A stretch of DNA of 64,000 nucleotides from Ornatilinea sp. (GTDB taxonomy: Bacteria; Chloroflexota; Anaerolineae; Anaerolineales; Anaerolineaceae). Shown in pieces: positions 29,914 to 39,985 of the stretch. The notes below the pieces were generated by a model that saw only the letters and a list, made by a program, of their open reading frames with translations, searched no databases and was not told the origin of the DNA. The first letter of the stretch is position 1. The number at the start of each line of letters is the position of its first letter. Position numbers and translations under genes: made by a program. Where the stretch lies: assembly GCA_018433975.1 (NCBI GenBank), contig JAHDQE010000041.1:62001-126000 (forward strand). Direction: 5' to 3'.

Positions 29914-31248
29914 TTAATATCCGAAAGTGGCGCAAATTTCTTCCGATGTTTCCACAATTTGAATGATTACCGGCTCATCACGGAATTGTGTTTTGACTTC
30001 CTGCAGGATCTGCACGGCTTCTTCACAATAGTCATTATAGGGGCGGGCCATGCCTGCCAATGCAGAACCGTAGGTGTAATAATATACCACCGTACTTCCG
30101 GAGAGCGGCATCCCATCAATGGGAGAAGATTCTGCTATTTCTTCCTCGGTGCAGGTATCCCCCTTCAGCACCTGGCAGGTTTCCTCTGCCGTGCAGCCTT
30201 TCACAGCGCATTTTAAAGTCTCGATGGCTCCCTCATAATTACGGGATTTGTAATATACCATTCCCAATGACCCATAGACATCGGGGTTCGTCGGGTTGAT
30301 CTGGAGTGCCTTCCGCGTGTTTCGACCGGCAACGAAGAATTCACCCATCTGAGAATAGGTTTTCCCGATTGCGATGTAGGGGCCGGGATCTTCTACGCCC
30401 AACTGCTCATTGATGTTTGCCGCTTTGGCAAAGTATTCCAGCGCAGTTTCGTATTGTTTTAACTGCCGGTAGTTGACACCGATATAGAGATATAAAAAGG
30501 TCAGATTGGGCGTGATTTCAGTGGCTTCTTTGTATTCATTGATTGCCCCACCATAATTACCAAGAGTCTCCTGAACGTAGGCGTTTACCCGGTGGACATC
30601 CATTAGGGTTGAGTCCTGTTCCAGAGCCTGATCAATATATTGGGTCGCCTGGAGCCATTTACTCTGGTCTACCAGGATTTCAGCATAATAGGCCATTGCC
30701 AGGGTGTTCTGGTTGTCCAGCTGTAGAGCGCGAACGGCACTCTGCTCCGCCTCGGTCAGCAAAGTTTGTTGTTCATCGCCGGCCAGGATGGGATTCGCAT
30801 TCCAGTCCAGAACAAAAGCGCGAACGGCATACGCCGCGCTGCTGAATTCATCGGCTTCTACGGCTTTGTTGATCGAGTCCAGCGCTTCCTGCAGCCGGGC
30901 CTTTTTTTCCTTATCTGTCGTCAGCGAACTGGATGAATAGACCTGGACACGGGCCAGATTGGCCCACAAGGTGGCATTCCCCGGATCCAATACGACGGCC
31001 TGCTGGTAAGCTTTAATGGCCTCGTTGAGGTTCCCCGCATAGAAATGGGTGTCGCCTTCCTGGCTGTAAGAATAAGCTGTCCGGGTAGGCACAGGGGTGG
31101 GTGAAAATAGGGGCTGAATTTCGTCCTGTTGAACAGCTCGCAGCAGGAATAAACTAATAATGAGCATTCCTAACAGTATTAAGATGCTATAAGGGTTTGA
31201 TTGAGCCCTTTGCCTGCGAAAGGTGGGGCTTTTGCCGGTCAGATTCAT
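29914..31248 (-). CDS. Membrane-anchored TPR protein
   Basis: 444 residues. An N-terminal membrane helix (about 22-40) is followed by a short Pro/Thr spacer (FSPTPVPTRTAYSYSQEGD). TPR units run from about residue 55 to 350 (for example YQQAVVLDPGNATLWANLAR and ALQINPTNPDVYGSLGMVYY). It is probably a scaffold outside the membrane. It is a paralogue of the gene starting 8 bp upstream (31257-32549), with the same layout and spacing, so the two form an operon. It has a Cys-rich insert (CAVKGCTAEETCQVLKGDTC) absent from the partner. Confidence 0.75.
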   Translation of the reverse strand: MNLTGKSPTFRRQRAQSNPYSILILLGMLIISLFLLRAVQQDEIQPLFSPTPVPTRTAYSYSQEGDTHFYAGNLNEAIKAYQQAVVLDPGNATLWANLARVQVYSSSSLTTDKEKKARLQEALDSINKAVEADEFSSAAYAVRAFVLDWNANPILAGDEQQTLLTEAEQSAVRALQLDNQNTLAMAYYAEILVDQSKWLQATQYIDQALEQDSTLMDVHRVNAYVQETLGNYGGAINEYKEATEITPNLTFLYLYIGVNYRQLKQYETALEYFAKAANINEQLGVEDPGPYIAIGKTYSQMGEFFVAGRNTRKALQINPTNPDVYGSLGMVYYKSRNYEGAIETLKCAVKGCTAEETCQVLKGDTCTEEEIAESSPIDGMPLSGSTVVYYYTYGSALAGMARPYNDYCEEAVQILQEVKTQFRDEPVIIQIVETSEEICATFGY

Positions 31249-31256
31249 AAGATGAC

Positions 31257-32549
31257 CTAGTTTTCAGCTTCAGGAGAGGGCTGGATTTCCTCGCCTTGTG
31301 TTTCGTCTTCCACCGGCGGAGTAGCGGTGGGGGGCGAACCGGCGAATTCCGCGCAGATATTGATCATTTCCTGGGCGTTATAGGCGGCCGTTTCATCGTT
31401 TGGAACGCCTTCCTGAATGAGCTGTGCCATTTGCAGCGCTTCACCGCATTCTCCCAGCTTGGCCAGGCCCAGGCCGTAAGTGTAGTAGTACTCGGCGACC
31501 CTGCCGTAATCCAAAGGGAGTCCTTCGACTTCTTCACCGTCAGGTGTGGTGCCGCCGCGAACGGATAGTTTTAGAGCGGTTTTTGCATCATTGTATTCGA
31601 GATTCTTGTACAACATTTGTCCCAGATTACCCCACAGATAGGGGTCCGTGGGATCATCTTTGACGGCATTCTGAGCAAATATAATTGCCGTGGCGTATTC
31701 ACCGATGGTAGCGTAGGTCCGGGAAATATACGTATCCGGAAGGGAATCGGTGGGGTTAAGTGTGTTAGCCCGGGTAAATTCTTCCACGGCTTTGTCGTAT
31801 TGCTGCAAAAAGCGGTAGTTTCTCCCCAAAGCCAGATGGAGATCCGATATATTGTCGTTTAATGCAATGGCACGTTCGAACTCTTGCGCTGCTTCGGTGT
31901 AGTTGCCTGTTGCTTCCAGCACAACCCCACGCGCCCGGTGTGTTTCAAGCAAATTGGGGTCCAGTTCAATTGCTTTTCTGGAGGCTTCAATGGCATTATC
32001 TAAGGACCCCAACGTCCCAGTGCCACTTTCATCCTGCAATACCAGGATTTCAGCCCTGTAGGCGTAAGCAGCGGCGTTATTGGGATCTTGCTCAATAGCG
32101 TTGTCGATTGCGCTTTGAGCTTGCAGATAGTCACCCATGAAACCAAGTGCCCAGCCGCGGAGAGCGTGCGCCATTGAATTATTGGAATTGAGCAGGAGGG
32201 CGTTCTCTGCGTTTGTGGCGGCCTCTTCATAATTGCCATTGTAGATGTTAAGCCTTGCCAGGGTGATAAAAATTGAAGGGTTTGCGGGATCGGCCTGGAT
32301 GGCTTCTTCATAAGCCTGAATGGCCTGAGAAAATTTTCCCTCGTTAAGCAGATTTTCCGCATCCGTCACATATGATTCCGGCGAGCGTGTGGGTGTGGGT
32401 GTGGGGATAAAGGGTGGGGGTGTGGCCGGCACGATGACCTGGTTAACATACACAAGGGCCCCTACCAGAACTACTAAGATGAAAATACGAAACGGACTGG
32501 AGCGCCTCCGCCGTCTCGTCATGCTCCATTTACTACCTTTCAAATACAT
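31257..32549 (-). CDS. Membrane-anchored TPR protein (paralogue)
   Basis: 430 residues: a basic N-terminus (MTRRRRRSSPF), one membrane helix, a TPTPTR spacer, then TPR units (YEEAIQADPANPSIFITLAR, FTRANTLNPTDSLPD) to about residue 360, and an acidic Pro-rich tail. It starts at ATG 32549 or 32522; neither has a good ribosome site. With the downstream paralogue it probably forms a surface or periplasm-like scaffold pair. Function unknown. Confidence 0.72.
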   Translation of the reverse strand: MYLKGSKWSMTRRRRRSSPFRIFILVVLVGALVYVNQVIVPATPPPFIPTPTPTRSPESYVTDAENLLNEGKFSQAIQAYEEAIQADPANPSIFITLARLNIYNGNYEEAATNAENALLLNSNNSMAHALRGWALGFMGDYLQAQSAIDNAIEQDPNNAAAYAYRAEILVLQDESGTGTLGSLDNAIEASRKAIELDPNLLETHRARGVVLEATGNYTEAAQEFERAIALNDNISDLHLALGRNYRFLQQYDKAVEEFTRANTLNPTDSLPDTYISRTYATIGEYATAIIFAQNAVKDDPTDPYLWGNLGQMLYKNLEYNDAKTALKLSVRGGTTPDGEEVEGLPLDYGRVAEYYYTYGLGLAKLGECGEALQMAQLIQEGVPNDETAAYNAQEMINICAEFAGSPPTATPPVEDETQGEEIQPSPEAEN

Positions 32550-32781
32550 ATTTTGATATTACCATTTCCTGAAATGACCCGTCAAGATAGAATGAATTTT
32601 GATGGGCATACTCTAATTTGAACTTAACAATTTAGTATGGGGGATTGATTTTGAAATTTCTTCATTGCAATTACAATCCTCTTGCCGATCTTCAACTTGA
32701 TTCTACCTGTGAAACTCCTGTTTTGCATATCTTTTTGTTAATTCCGTATTAATTTCAGATATCCTGAAGTAAAATGGGGGT

Positions 32782-33531
32782 ATGCAATTTGATGTGTTTA
32801 CTTTATTTCCTGAAATGTTTCCCCCTTATCTTGACATGAGCATCTTGAAACGTGCGCAAGAAAACGGGCTTATTGAAGTTAATCTGCATAATATCCGCGA
32901 TTGGGCCACCGATAAACATCACGTAACGGATGACACGCCATACGGCGGAGGCGGTGGAATGGTGATGAAGCCGGAGCCGATCTTCGCGGCGATTGAAGAT
33001 CGATTGGGTGCTCCCCCCGACTGCCCCGTGGTGTTATTGACTCCGCAGGGCCGGAAATTTTCGCAGAAAATTGCGATAGAGCTGGCAGCCAACAAGCGCA
33101 TTGCTTTGCTGTGCGGGCGATATGAGGGGGTAGATGAGCGGGTCCGGCAGCACCTGGTTACGGATGAGATTTCAATTGGCGATTATGTTCTGACAGGTGG
33201 GGAACTGCCGGCATTGATTTTGATTGATGCGCTGTCGCGCCTCATTCCCGGCGTGCTGGGAGACCCGGGCGGACCGGTGGACGATTCGCATGCTTCCGGT
33301 TTGCTGGAGTACCCGCATTACACCCGGCCGCCGGAGTTTCGCGGGATGAAGGTCCCGGAGATGCTCCTTTCCGGCGACCACCGTAAAATCGCACGCTGGC
33401 GGCGGCAGCAGGCACTCCTCCGTACAATACAGAGACGCCCGGATATGCTGGAAAAGTTTGAGCTGACCGAGGAAGATAAGAAGTATTTGAGCAATTTGGA
33501 TGCGCTTGAAGCAGCTACAGATCAGGAATGA
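32782..33531 (+). CDS. trmD: tRNA (guanine-37-N1)-methyltransferase TrmD
   Basis: 249 residues. SPOUT-fold knot motifs: [31 protein letters not shown] and the linker [21 protein letters not shown]. It methylates G37 of tRNAs reading CNN codons, which prevents frameshifting. Unusually it is not flanked by rimM, rplS or rpsP. A TAAAAT box ends six bases before the ATG, so the transcript may be leaderless. Confidence 0.97.
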   Translation: MQFDVFTLFPEMFPPYLDMSILKRAQENGLIEVNLHNIRDWATDKHHVTDDTPYGGGGGMVMKPEPIFAAIEDRLGAPPDCPVVLLTPQGRKFSQKIAIELAANKRIALLCGRYEGVDERVRQHLVTDEISIGDYVLTGGELPALILIDALSRLIPGVLGDPGGPVDDSHASGLLEYPHYTRPPEFRGMKVPEMLLSGDHRKIARWRRQQALLRTIQRRPDMLEKFELTEEDKKYLSNLDALEAATDQE

Positions 33532-33630
33532 CACCAACGCATGGCCTTTATCGCAGATATCCTTTGTTATTTTTAGAAACAATCCGCTTTTTGCCTTCAG
33601 TTTTGTGAGACTGCTGTGTTTTTCTCTTTG

Positions 33631-34509
33631 TCACTGCTCAATCATACAACCTTCAGCGATACAATGCGGGACCGTATCATAGGTGAAAATCAACCTGTCA
33701 TCAATCAACAGCTTGATTTCTTCCTCACTTTCGTCACTTACAAACTCCGCTTTCTCAAAGGTTTCGGTTGAATAGCGAAAGGGTAGTATTTCGCAAGGAA
33801 CACCGGTGTGAACTTCTCGGTTACATTTTGTAATCACAAACGCTTTGTTTGAATCCTTTTCATAGGAATGAAGAGAAAATGAAGTTGAGCCGAGCCATAT
33901 GTAATTTTCATATTTGTACTCGTGAGGATCTGGACCATAGGTATAAATTAAATTAGTGGCACCATAACCCGATCCAGTAAAATAGTGAATTTCATGTTTA
34001 TCGTTATCAACGAGCAGCGCTGCAGTTCCAATGAAGCGTCCCCCTCCATCATGGAATATTCTCTCACATTCAAAATCTCTTTCATTGCATTTCAGGAGAT
34101 AATAACTCATATAATCCCCACCCGTAGTGGTAGCGTAGAAATGGTTATGATCTAATTTGACGGAATCAAGAATTGTTTCAGGATAAATGATGAGTGCTTG
34201 CCCGCTGCAAACACAACACAATGGAATCGCGATCCAGATACTGGTCAAGAATAATATTGTATTCCGCCATGTAAATTTCTTCCTAATAAATGCGAGCAGG
34301 AGAAGCACATCCATAGCAAAAAAGAAAGCATATAAACCAATTGCGACCGTTGGTCTCAATATGCGAATCGCTTGTAAATAAACTGGGAGAGGGAAGAAGG
34401 GTTGGGAAATCCCCCACCACAGCAAAATTGTATAAATAATTGCCGATACTAGCATAATTGCTGCAATAATGAAGCTTATTCGCTCAATGTAGTGGAGTAT
34501 CTTTTTCAT
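33631..34509 (-). CDS. Membrane protein of unknown function (tandem paralogue 1)
   Basis: 292 residues: four membrane helices in the first 135 residues, then an outer beta-rich domain of about 155 residues (YYLLKCNERDFECERIF, IYTYGPDPHEYKYE, FRYSTETFEKAEFV). It is clearly homologous along its whole length to the neighbouring 34560-35483 gene, about 50 bp upstream. AGGGGATCAA before the ATG supports the start. No known family is recognised. Confidence 0.65.
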   Translation of the reverse strand: MKKILHYIERISFIIAAIMLVSAIIYTILLWWGISQPFFPLPVYLQAIRILRPTVAIGLYAFFFAMDVLLLLAFIRKKFTWRNTILFLTSIWIAIPLCCVCSGQALIIYPETILDSVKLDHNHFYATTTGGDYMSYYLLKCNERDFECERIFHDGGGRFIGTAALLVDNDKHEIHYFTGSGYGATNLIYTYGPDPHEYKYENYIWLGSTSFSLHSYEKDSNKAFVITKCNREVHTGVPCEILPFRYSTETFEKAEFVSDESEEEIKLLIDDRLIFTYDTVPHCIAEGCMIEQ

Positions 34510-34559
34510 TTGATCCCCTGAGAATAATCGAAGGTGGAAGGATAATTTGCAGCTCTAAA

Positions 34560-35483
34560 TTACTTGTCTATAATGATACAGCCCTCTGCCAGGCAATGTG
34601 GAGCCGTATCATAGGTAAAAATTAGTCTATCATCAACGAACAACTTGATTTCCCCGGTACTTTCATCATTTACAAACTCTTCTTTCTCAAAGGTTTCGGT
34701 TGAATAACGGAAAGGTAATATTTCGCAGGGAATACCTGTCTGAATTTCTTCATTACATTTCGTGATTAAAAATTCTTGGATTGAGTTCTTCTCATATGAG
34801 TAGAGTATAAAAGTGCTTGCGCCGAAACTGATATCTTCAAATTTGTATTCACGAGGATCTGGACCATAGGTGTAAATTAAAGAGTCAGCTGTATATCCAC
34901 TTCCGTGAAAAAAATGAATTTCATGTTTGTCTTGATCCACCATTAGTGCTGAAGCTCCGAAGATGGGTCCTTCCCAATAACGATATATTTCCTCGCATTC
35001 TGAACCATTTTCATTGCATTTCGCGAAATGGTAATTGGTAAAAATATCACCCATGTCGTGATAATAGTTTATGTAGTATTGGTTCTGATCCAACTTGGCG
35101 GAAGCGTGGATTGAATTGGGGAGTCTGAGGGTTTTCACACCGACTATACAACACATTGGGATTGCGGCCATTGTACCAAGGAGAAGTAATAACATCTTTC
35201 GAGAAGTAATTTGTCTTCTAACAATTGTGAACGAGAGAAGCACATACATGGCGAAGAAGAAAGCACAAAAACCAACGACGATCAAGAGAGATAGTATTTT
35301 AGTTATCTGTAAATAAACTGGAAGAGGGAAAAAGTTTTGGGAAATTCCCGGCCACAGAAAAATTATATGAAGGACCGTCAATACCGGCACAATCACTGCA
35401 ATAACAAGGCTTACTTGCTCAATATAGTGGAGTATTTTTTCTATGCGTTTCTGTGAGAATAAATCTTGAAGTTTAGTCGGCAT
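34560..35483 (-). CDS. Membrane protein of unknown function (tandem paralogue 2)
   Basis: 307 residues from ATG 35483, chosen over ATG 35510 because AAGGGGGG lies directly upstream. Same layout as its paralogue: four membrane helices, then a beta-rich outer domain with the shared segments IYTYGPDP, RFRYSTETFEK-like and LIFTYDT-PHC-AEGC. The conserved Cys pairs suggest disulfides outside the membrane. Confidence 0.65.
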   Translation of the reverse strand: MPTKLQDLFSQKRIEKILHYIEQVSLVIAVIVPVLTVLHIIFLWPGISQNFFPLPVYLQITKILSLLIVVGFCAFFFAMYVLLSFTIVRRQITSRKMLLLLLGTMAAIPMCCIVGVKTLRLPNSIHASAKLDQNQYYINYYHDMGDIFTNYHFAKCNENGSECEEIYRYWEGPIFGASALMVDQDKHEIHFFHGSGYTADSLIYTYGPDPREYKFEDISFGASTFILYSYEKNSIQEFLITKCNEEIQTGIPCEILPFRYSTETFEKEEFVNDESTGEIKLFVDDRLIFTYDTAPHCLAEGCIIIDK

Positions 35484-35562
35484 TTGCCCCCCTTTTTGTG
35501 AAGCATCCAATTTTTAGAAGAAAGTATTCTGTGACCATTATATATAAAAGAGAATGAATTGT

Positions 35563-35568
35563 TATAAT
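35563..35568 (+). promoter_or_regulatory. Putative -10 box of MFS gene with structured leader
   Basis: TATAAT lies about 130 bp before the MFS start. The leader contains ACTGCT / AGCAGT arms (about 35596-35630) around a 19-nt loop, possibly regulatory. Confidence 0.35.
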
Positions 35569-35701
35569 GAACTTTACCATTCACAATGGGTTTAACTGCT
35601 AAGACAGGACGATTCTCCGAGCAGTATGGATATATCCAAAGTAACAAACGTTCAAGAGCAATATATCGGTTCATTTCTTCATAGGAGAGGGCTTACAACA
35701 C

Positions 35702-36967
35702 ATGAAAAAATTCAGCTATCCAAAAACTTTTCTGCTTGGATTTGGCTTTTTTGGCGTCAGTGTCATCTGGGCGATTTACAACGCTTACGTACCGCTCATG
35801 CTGGACGGAAAATTCGGACTTAGCGCGGCCTGGATCGGCTTCTTTATGGTGCTAGATAATATTGCAGCCGTTCTGATCCAACCGGCAGTGGGAGCCTGGT
35901 CGGACCGTCTGCGGACTCCGATGGGAAGACGGATGCCGTTTATCTTGGTGGGGGCACCGATTGGGGCGATTGCTTTTGGGGTAATCCCGCTTGCCTCGGG
36001 GCTGCCCCTTTTTGTGATCGCTGCCGGAACGGTTTTGCTCAGTATGGCTTTATGGCGAACTCCCGTGATTGCACTGATGCCCGACATTACGCCTTCGGAG
36101 TATCGTTCTCAGGCGAATGGAATTATTAATTTTATGGGGGGATTGGGATCGGTGATTTCCTTCTCTTTGGGATCGATCCTTTATGCAAAAAATGAAGATT
36201 ATGCTTTCTGGATGGGGTCCGGTCTGGTCATTCTGGCGAGCGCTTTAGTTTTGATTTTTGTAAAGGAACCTCAGGAATATTCCACGAAAGCACAGGATCA
36301 AAAAGATGTGCGCATCCTCGAAAGTGTCCGCACAGTGTTTATGGAAGAGGAAAAAAGTGCGGCAAGATTGTTGCTGGCAATTTTGCTGTGGTTTTTAAGC
36401 TGGTATGCGATAGAAACTTTCTTTACACTGTTCGCTGTGAATCATCTGGGACTGACGGCAGCAGACAGCGGGTTTCAATTGACGTATGTCTCGCTCATCT
36501 TCCTGATCTTTGCGATTCCTTCAGGATATATCGCGGCAAAATTCGGGCGGCGAAGAACGATCATGGTGGGAATTATCTTGATGACTTTGTGCATTGCCTC
36601 CATGTATTTTATTCCCGTGGCATCCTTGGTCGGGGTCAAAATTGCTTCACTGACCAAGGATGCCGGCCTGTACCCGGTCTCATTAATTCTAATGTTTGCC
36701 GGATTTGCGTGGGCGCTGATTAATATCAATTCACTGCCGATGGTTGTGGATATGACGGATGATGAGCACGCGGGAACTTACACCGGTCTGTATTATTTTA
36801 TGTCGCAAACAGCAGCTATTGTTGGCCCTGTTGTCTTTGGTAGTGTGGTGCAGGTTTTCAATAATAATTACAGTTTGATGATGCTGCTCAGTCCTATCTT
36901 TCTGGTGGGAGCATGGTTTATGATGCTCGGCGTTCGCAGGGGTGAAGCGAGGAAGTTTAAATCGTAA
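35702..36967 (+). CDS. MFS transporter, GPH/SLC45-like sugar carrier
   Basis: 421 residues, twelve membrane helices. The loop after helix 2 reads GAWSDRLRTPMGRRMPFIL, the signature of the GPH/SLC45 glycoside-cation symporters. The second half has RRRTIMVGI. It probably imports a sugar or glycoside with H+ or Na+. The ribosome site GGAGAGG is 11 bases upstream. It stands alone; the substrate is unknown. Confidence 0.82.
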   Translation: MKKFSYPKTFLLGFGFFGVSVIWAIYNAYVPLMLDGKFGLSAAWIGFFMVLDNIAAVLIQPAVGAWSDRLRTPMGRRMPFILVGAPIGAIAFGVIPLASGLPLFVIAAGTVLLSMALWRTPVIALMPDITPSEYRSQANGIINFMGGLGSVISFSLGSILYAKNEDYAFWMGSGLVILASALVLIFVKEPQEYSTKAQDQKDVRILESVRTVFMEEEKSAARLLLAILLWFLSWYAIETFFTLFAVNHLGLTAADSGFQLTYVSLIFLIFAIPSGYIAAKFGRRRTIMVGIILMTLCIASMYFIPVASLVGVKIASLTKDAGLYPVSLILMFAGFAWALININSLPMVVDMTDDEHAGTYTGLYYFMSQTAAIVGPVVFGSVVQVFNNNYSLMMLLSPIFLVGAWFMMLGVRRGEARKFKS

Positions 36968-37052
36968 ACGGAATGATAAAACGCATAAAGATTATGTGTT
37001 TTTAAGCAATCGGTCTATGTCACCAGGGCTTTTTACTGGGGCTTTGGTGTTC

Positions 37053-37081
37053 TTGCAATGTCACTTGAATGGCATTATACT
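37053..37081 (+). promoter_or_regulatory. Promoter of BMP-family importer operon
   Basis: TTGCAA, a 17-nt spacer and TATACT, 73 bp before the binding-protein start. Confidence 0.65.
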
Positions 37082-37154
37082 TAATTTGAAGCCGGACACA
37101 GGAAGGTCCTGTGCCAGAATTATTTTCATCCAAAAGATGGAGGAGAAAAAATCA

Positions 37155-38195
37155 ATGTCCAAAAAAACGTATGTGCTTTTTGCTGTTTTGCTCGTGGCAT
37201 CCATGCTTTTAGCTGCATGTCAAGCCGCTGCGCCTGCTACGGAAGAGGCAAAGACCTATAAGGTCTGCCAGGTAACGGATACCGGCGGTATTGATGACAA
37301 ATCTTTTAACGCCACCGCATGGAAAGGTGTTCAGGATGCCATTGATGCCGGTTTACCCATTGAAGGGAAATACCTGGAATCTCAACAGCAGACCGACTAC
37401 GAAGTGAACCTGAATGCTTTCCTTGAAGATGGTTGTGATCTGATCATCCCCGTTGGTTTCTTGCTTGAAGAGGCCACAGTGGCCGCTGCCGAAGCCAATC
37501 CCGATCAGAAATACGCTATCATTGACGTGGATTACCTCGATTACCCGAATCTGCGCGGCAGTGGTTTCGCAATTGATCAGGCCACTTTCCTCAATGGTTA
37601 CCTGGCAGCCGGTATGACCCAAACCGGTAAAGTGGGTACCTATGTTGGAATCGCCTTCCCCGCCACCACTATCTTCATGGATGGTTATGTGTTGGGTGTC
37701 CGCGAATATAACAAAGTGCACGGAACCGACGTTCAGGTCCTTGGTTGGGACTATGAGAAACAAGACGGTTTGCAGGTTGGTAACTTTGAAAGCACCGATG
37801 ACGGCCGCCGCATGGGCGAGAGCCTGCTGGATGAAGGCGCCGACATCATCATGCCCGTTGCTGGTCCTGTAGGCGGCGGAACACTGGCCGTTATGGAAGA
37901 GCGCGGCACAGGTATGTTGATCGGTGTGGACAACGACTGGTCATTGGCTTATGAAGCACAGGCTGATTATGTTCTCGCAAGCGCTATGAAGAACATGGAC
38001 AAATTTGTGTTTGAAACCTGCCAGGAACTGGTTGATGGTAACTTCACCGCCGGTAACTACATCGGAACACTTGAGAACGGTGGCGTAGGCATTAAATATG
38101 GCTCTGCCTGGGAAGACAAAATTCCTGCAGAACTGAAAGCAGAAATTGATGATCTGGCGCAGAAAATTATCGCCGGTGAAATCACCACCAAATAA
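37155..38195 (+). CDS. BMP-family (PnrA-like) substrate-binding lipoprotein
   Basis: 346 residues from ATG 37155 (MSKKTYVLFAV), with GGAGGAG eight or so bases upstream. The earlier in-frame start at 36942 overlaps the MFS gene. Lipobox LLAAC (Cys 21). BMP fold motifs: VCQVTDTGGIDDKSFN (ligand pocket) and IGVDNDWSL. Family knowledge: these proteins bind purine nucleosides or related ligands for an ABC importer. It is followed by a hairpin terminator and then the ATPase and two permeases, the standard gene order. Confidence 0.92.
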   Translation: MSKKTYVLFAVLLVASMLLAACQAAAPATEEAKTYKVCQVTDTGGIDDKSFNATAWKGVQDAIDAGLPIEGKYLESQQQTDYEVNLNAFLEDGCDLIIPVGFLLEEATVAAAEANPDQKYAIIDVDYLDYPNLRGSGFAIDQATFLNGYLAAGMTQTGKVGTYVGIAFPATTIFMDGYVLGVREYNKVHGTDVQVLGWDYEKQDGLQVGNFESTDDGRRMGESLLDEGADIIMPVAGPVGGGTLAVMEERGTGMLIGVDNDWSLAYEAQADYVLASAMKNMDKFVFETCQELVDGNFTAGNYIGTLENGGVGIKYGSAWEDKIPAELKAEIDDLAQKIIAGEITTK

Positions 38196-38235
38196 TTTAT
38201 TAATCAGAGGGTAGACTCAAATCTATTCAGAAAAG

Positions 38236-38267
38236 ACAAAGAACCAGGCGACTGCCTGGTTCTTTGT
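38236..38267 (+). terminator. Terminator/attenuator between binding protein and ABC genes
   Basis: A perfect 14-bp stem ACAAAGAACCAGGC / GCCTGGTTCTTTGT with GACT loop and short T run. It should lower expression of the downstream genes relative to the binding protein. Confidence 0.85.
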
Positions 38268-38356
38268 TAAATAATTTGGGGGATGATGAATAATAGTTTT
38301 TCTAAAGGTTAATGCGATTCTTTGAAGATGGATATAAAGATTGTACAAAGTGGCTA

Positions 38357-38365
38357 TGATATAAT
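38357..38365 (+). promoter_or_regulatory. Extended -10 promoter of the ABC ATPase gene
   Basis: TGATATAAT (TGn-TATAAT) lies 47 bp before the ATG, after the terminator, giving the ATPase and permeases their own promoter. Confidence 0.6.
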
Positions 38366-38412
38366 TTATCTTCAATTTATTACAACAATTCCGTTCTTAT
38401 TTTGAGGTGACT

Positions 38413-39939
38413 ATGGCACCTGTTCTTGAGTTACATGGAATTACCAAGCGTTTCCCGGGTGTATTGGCCAATGATCATATCGATTTAACGCTCAACAAAG
38501 GAGAGATTCACGCACTGCTGGGTGAAAACGGTGCTGGAAAAACCACTTTGATGAACATTCTCTACGGATTATATGCGCCGGATGAGGGAGAAATCATGGT
38601 GCGGGGAGAGAAGGTAGAGGTTAAATCTCCCAGTGATGCCATTGCGGTGGGCGTAGGGATGGTACACCAGCATTTTATGCTGGTGCCAGTGTTCACTGTA
38701 ACCGAAAATGTTATGCTGGGCGCTGAAGATTTGAAGCCGGGTGGTTTTCTGGACCGGGTTAAGGCGGCCGCTCGCATCCGAGAAATTTCTAAAACCTATC
38801 ATCTTGAAGTGGATCCTGCACAATATGTTAAGGATTTGCCGGTAGGTGTCCAGCAGCGCGTTGAGATTATTAAACTCCTGTTCCGTGAAGCAGATATTTT
38901 GATATTGGATGAGCCGACCGCAGTGCTTACCCCCCAGGAAGTCGATGAACTGTTTATCATTTTGAAAGCGCTGGTGGAGCAGGGTAAATCCATCATTTTC
39001 ATTACCCATAAGCTGCGGGAAGTGCTGGATATCGCCGACCGGATCACCGTGATCCGGGGTGGAAAAGTTGTGGGGTCTACCACGCCGGAAGAGGCAGACC
39101 AGAATGTCCTGGCTTCCATGATGGTCGGACGGGATGTGATGCTTACCGTGGATAAACAGCCGGCACAGCCCGGTGAAGTAGTGTTGAGTGTGGAGAACCT
39201 GCATGTGCTGGATGAGGTTAATCATCCCGCAGTCAAAGGTGTCAGTTTTGAAGTGCGGGCAGGAGAAATCCTGGGAATAGCCGGTGTTCAGGGAAATGGA
39301 CAAACGGAGCTGGTAAGAGCTCTTACCGGTTTACATACGCCGGTTGATGGCAAAATTACCCTGCTTGGTGAGGATGTCACCCGTGATTCTGCTCGCAGAA
39401 TCACCGAATTGGGGACTGCCCATATCCCGGAAGACCGCCAGAAAGACGGCCTGGTGTTGAGCACTTCCATCGCGGATAACCTTGTGTTGAATACGTATTA
39501 CATTCCACCTTTTGCGAAGGGGATCATTGTTCAGAAAGATAAGATTTTAGAAAACGCCCATAATTTGGTGGAAAAATTTGATGTTCGAACACCCAGCGAG
39601 TATACAACTGTCGGCTCATTATCGGGCGGCAACCAGCAGAAAGTGATTGTGGCCCGCGAATTTTCGCGCCCCATTAAACTCCTGATTGCTTCTCAACCAA
39701 CCCGCGGCCTGGATGTCGGTTCGATTGAATACATCCATGGGCGGGTGATCGAGAAACGGGATGATGGTGTTGCGGTACTGCTGGTTTCTACCGAACTGGA
39801 TGAAGTTATGCAGCTTTCGGACCGCATTGCGGTGATGTATCGGGGTAAGATCGTTGCCATTCTGGATTCCGCTACAGCCACCAAAGAGCAGGTTGGTTTG
39901 CTGATGGCAGGGATCGTTTCAGAAGAAACTCCCGCCTGA
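38413..39939 (+). CDS. ABC transporter ATP-binding protein with two nucleotide domains (nucleoside type)
   Basis: 508 residues from ATG 38413; GAGGTGA at 38404-38410 excludes the upstream GTG. Domain 1 (about 5-245): Walker A GENGAGKTT, degenerate signature LPVGVQQRVEI, Walker B LILDEPTAVLT. Domain 2 (about 255-500): altered P-loop GVQGNGQTEL, signature LSGGNQQKV, and LLIASQPTRGLD where Walker B has Ser-Gln instead of Asp-Glu. One consensus and one degenerate site is usual in this RbsA/YufO type. Confidence 0.93.
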   Translation: MAPVLELHGITKRFPGVLANDHIDLTLNKGEIHALLGENGAGKTTLMNILYGLYAPDEGEIMVRGEKVEVKSPSDAIAVGVGMVHQHFMLVPVFTVTENVMLGAEDLKPGGFLDRVKAAARIREISKTYHLEVDPAQYVKDLPVGVQQRVEIIKLLFREADILILDEPTAVLTPQEVDELFIILKALVEQGKSIIFITHKLREVLDIADRITVIRGGKVVGSTTPEEADQNVLASMMVGRDVMLTVDKQPAQPGEVVLSVENLHVLDEVNHPAVKGVSFEVRAGEILGIAGVQGNGQTELVRALTGLHTPVDGKITLLGEDVTRDSARRITELGTAHIPEDRQKDGLVLSTSIADNLVLNTYYIPPFAKGIIVQKDKILENAHNLVEKFDVRTPSEYTTVGSLSGGNQQKVIVAREFSRPIKLLIASQPTRGLDVGSIEYIHGRVIEKRDDGVAVLLVSTELDEVMQLSDRIAVMYRGKIVAILDSATATKEQVGLLMAGIVSEETPA

Positions 39940-39985
39940 TTGGGTGATTGGCAATTTTGCATGATTCAAGAAAAAGGTGTGCTCT

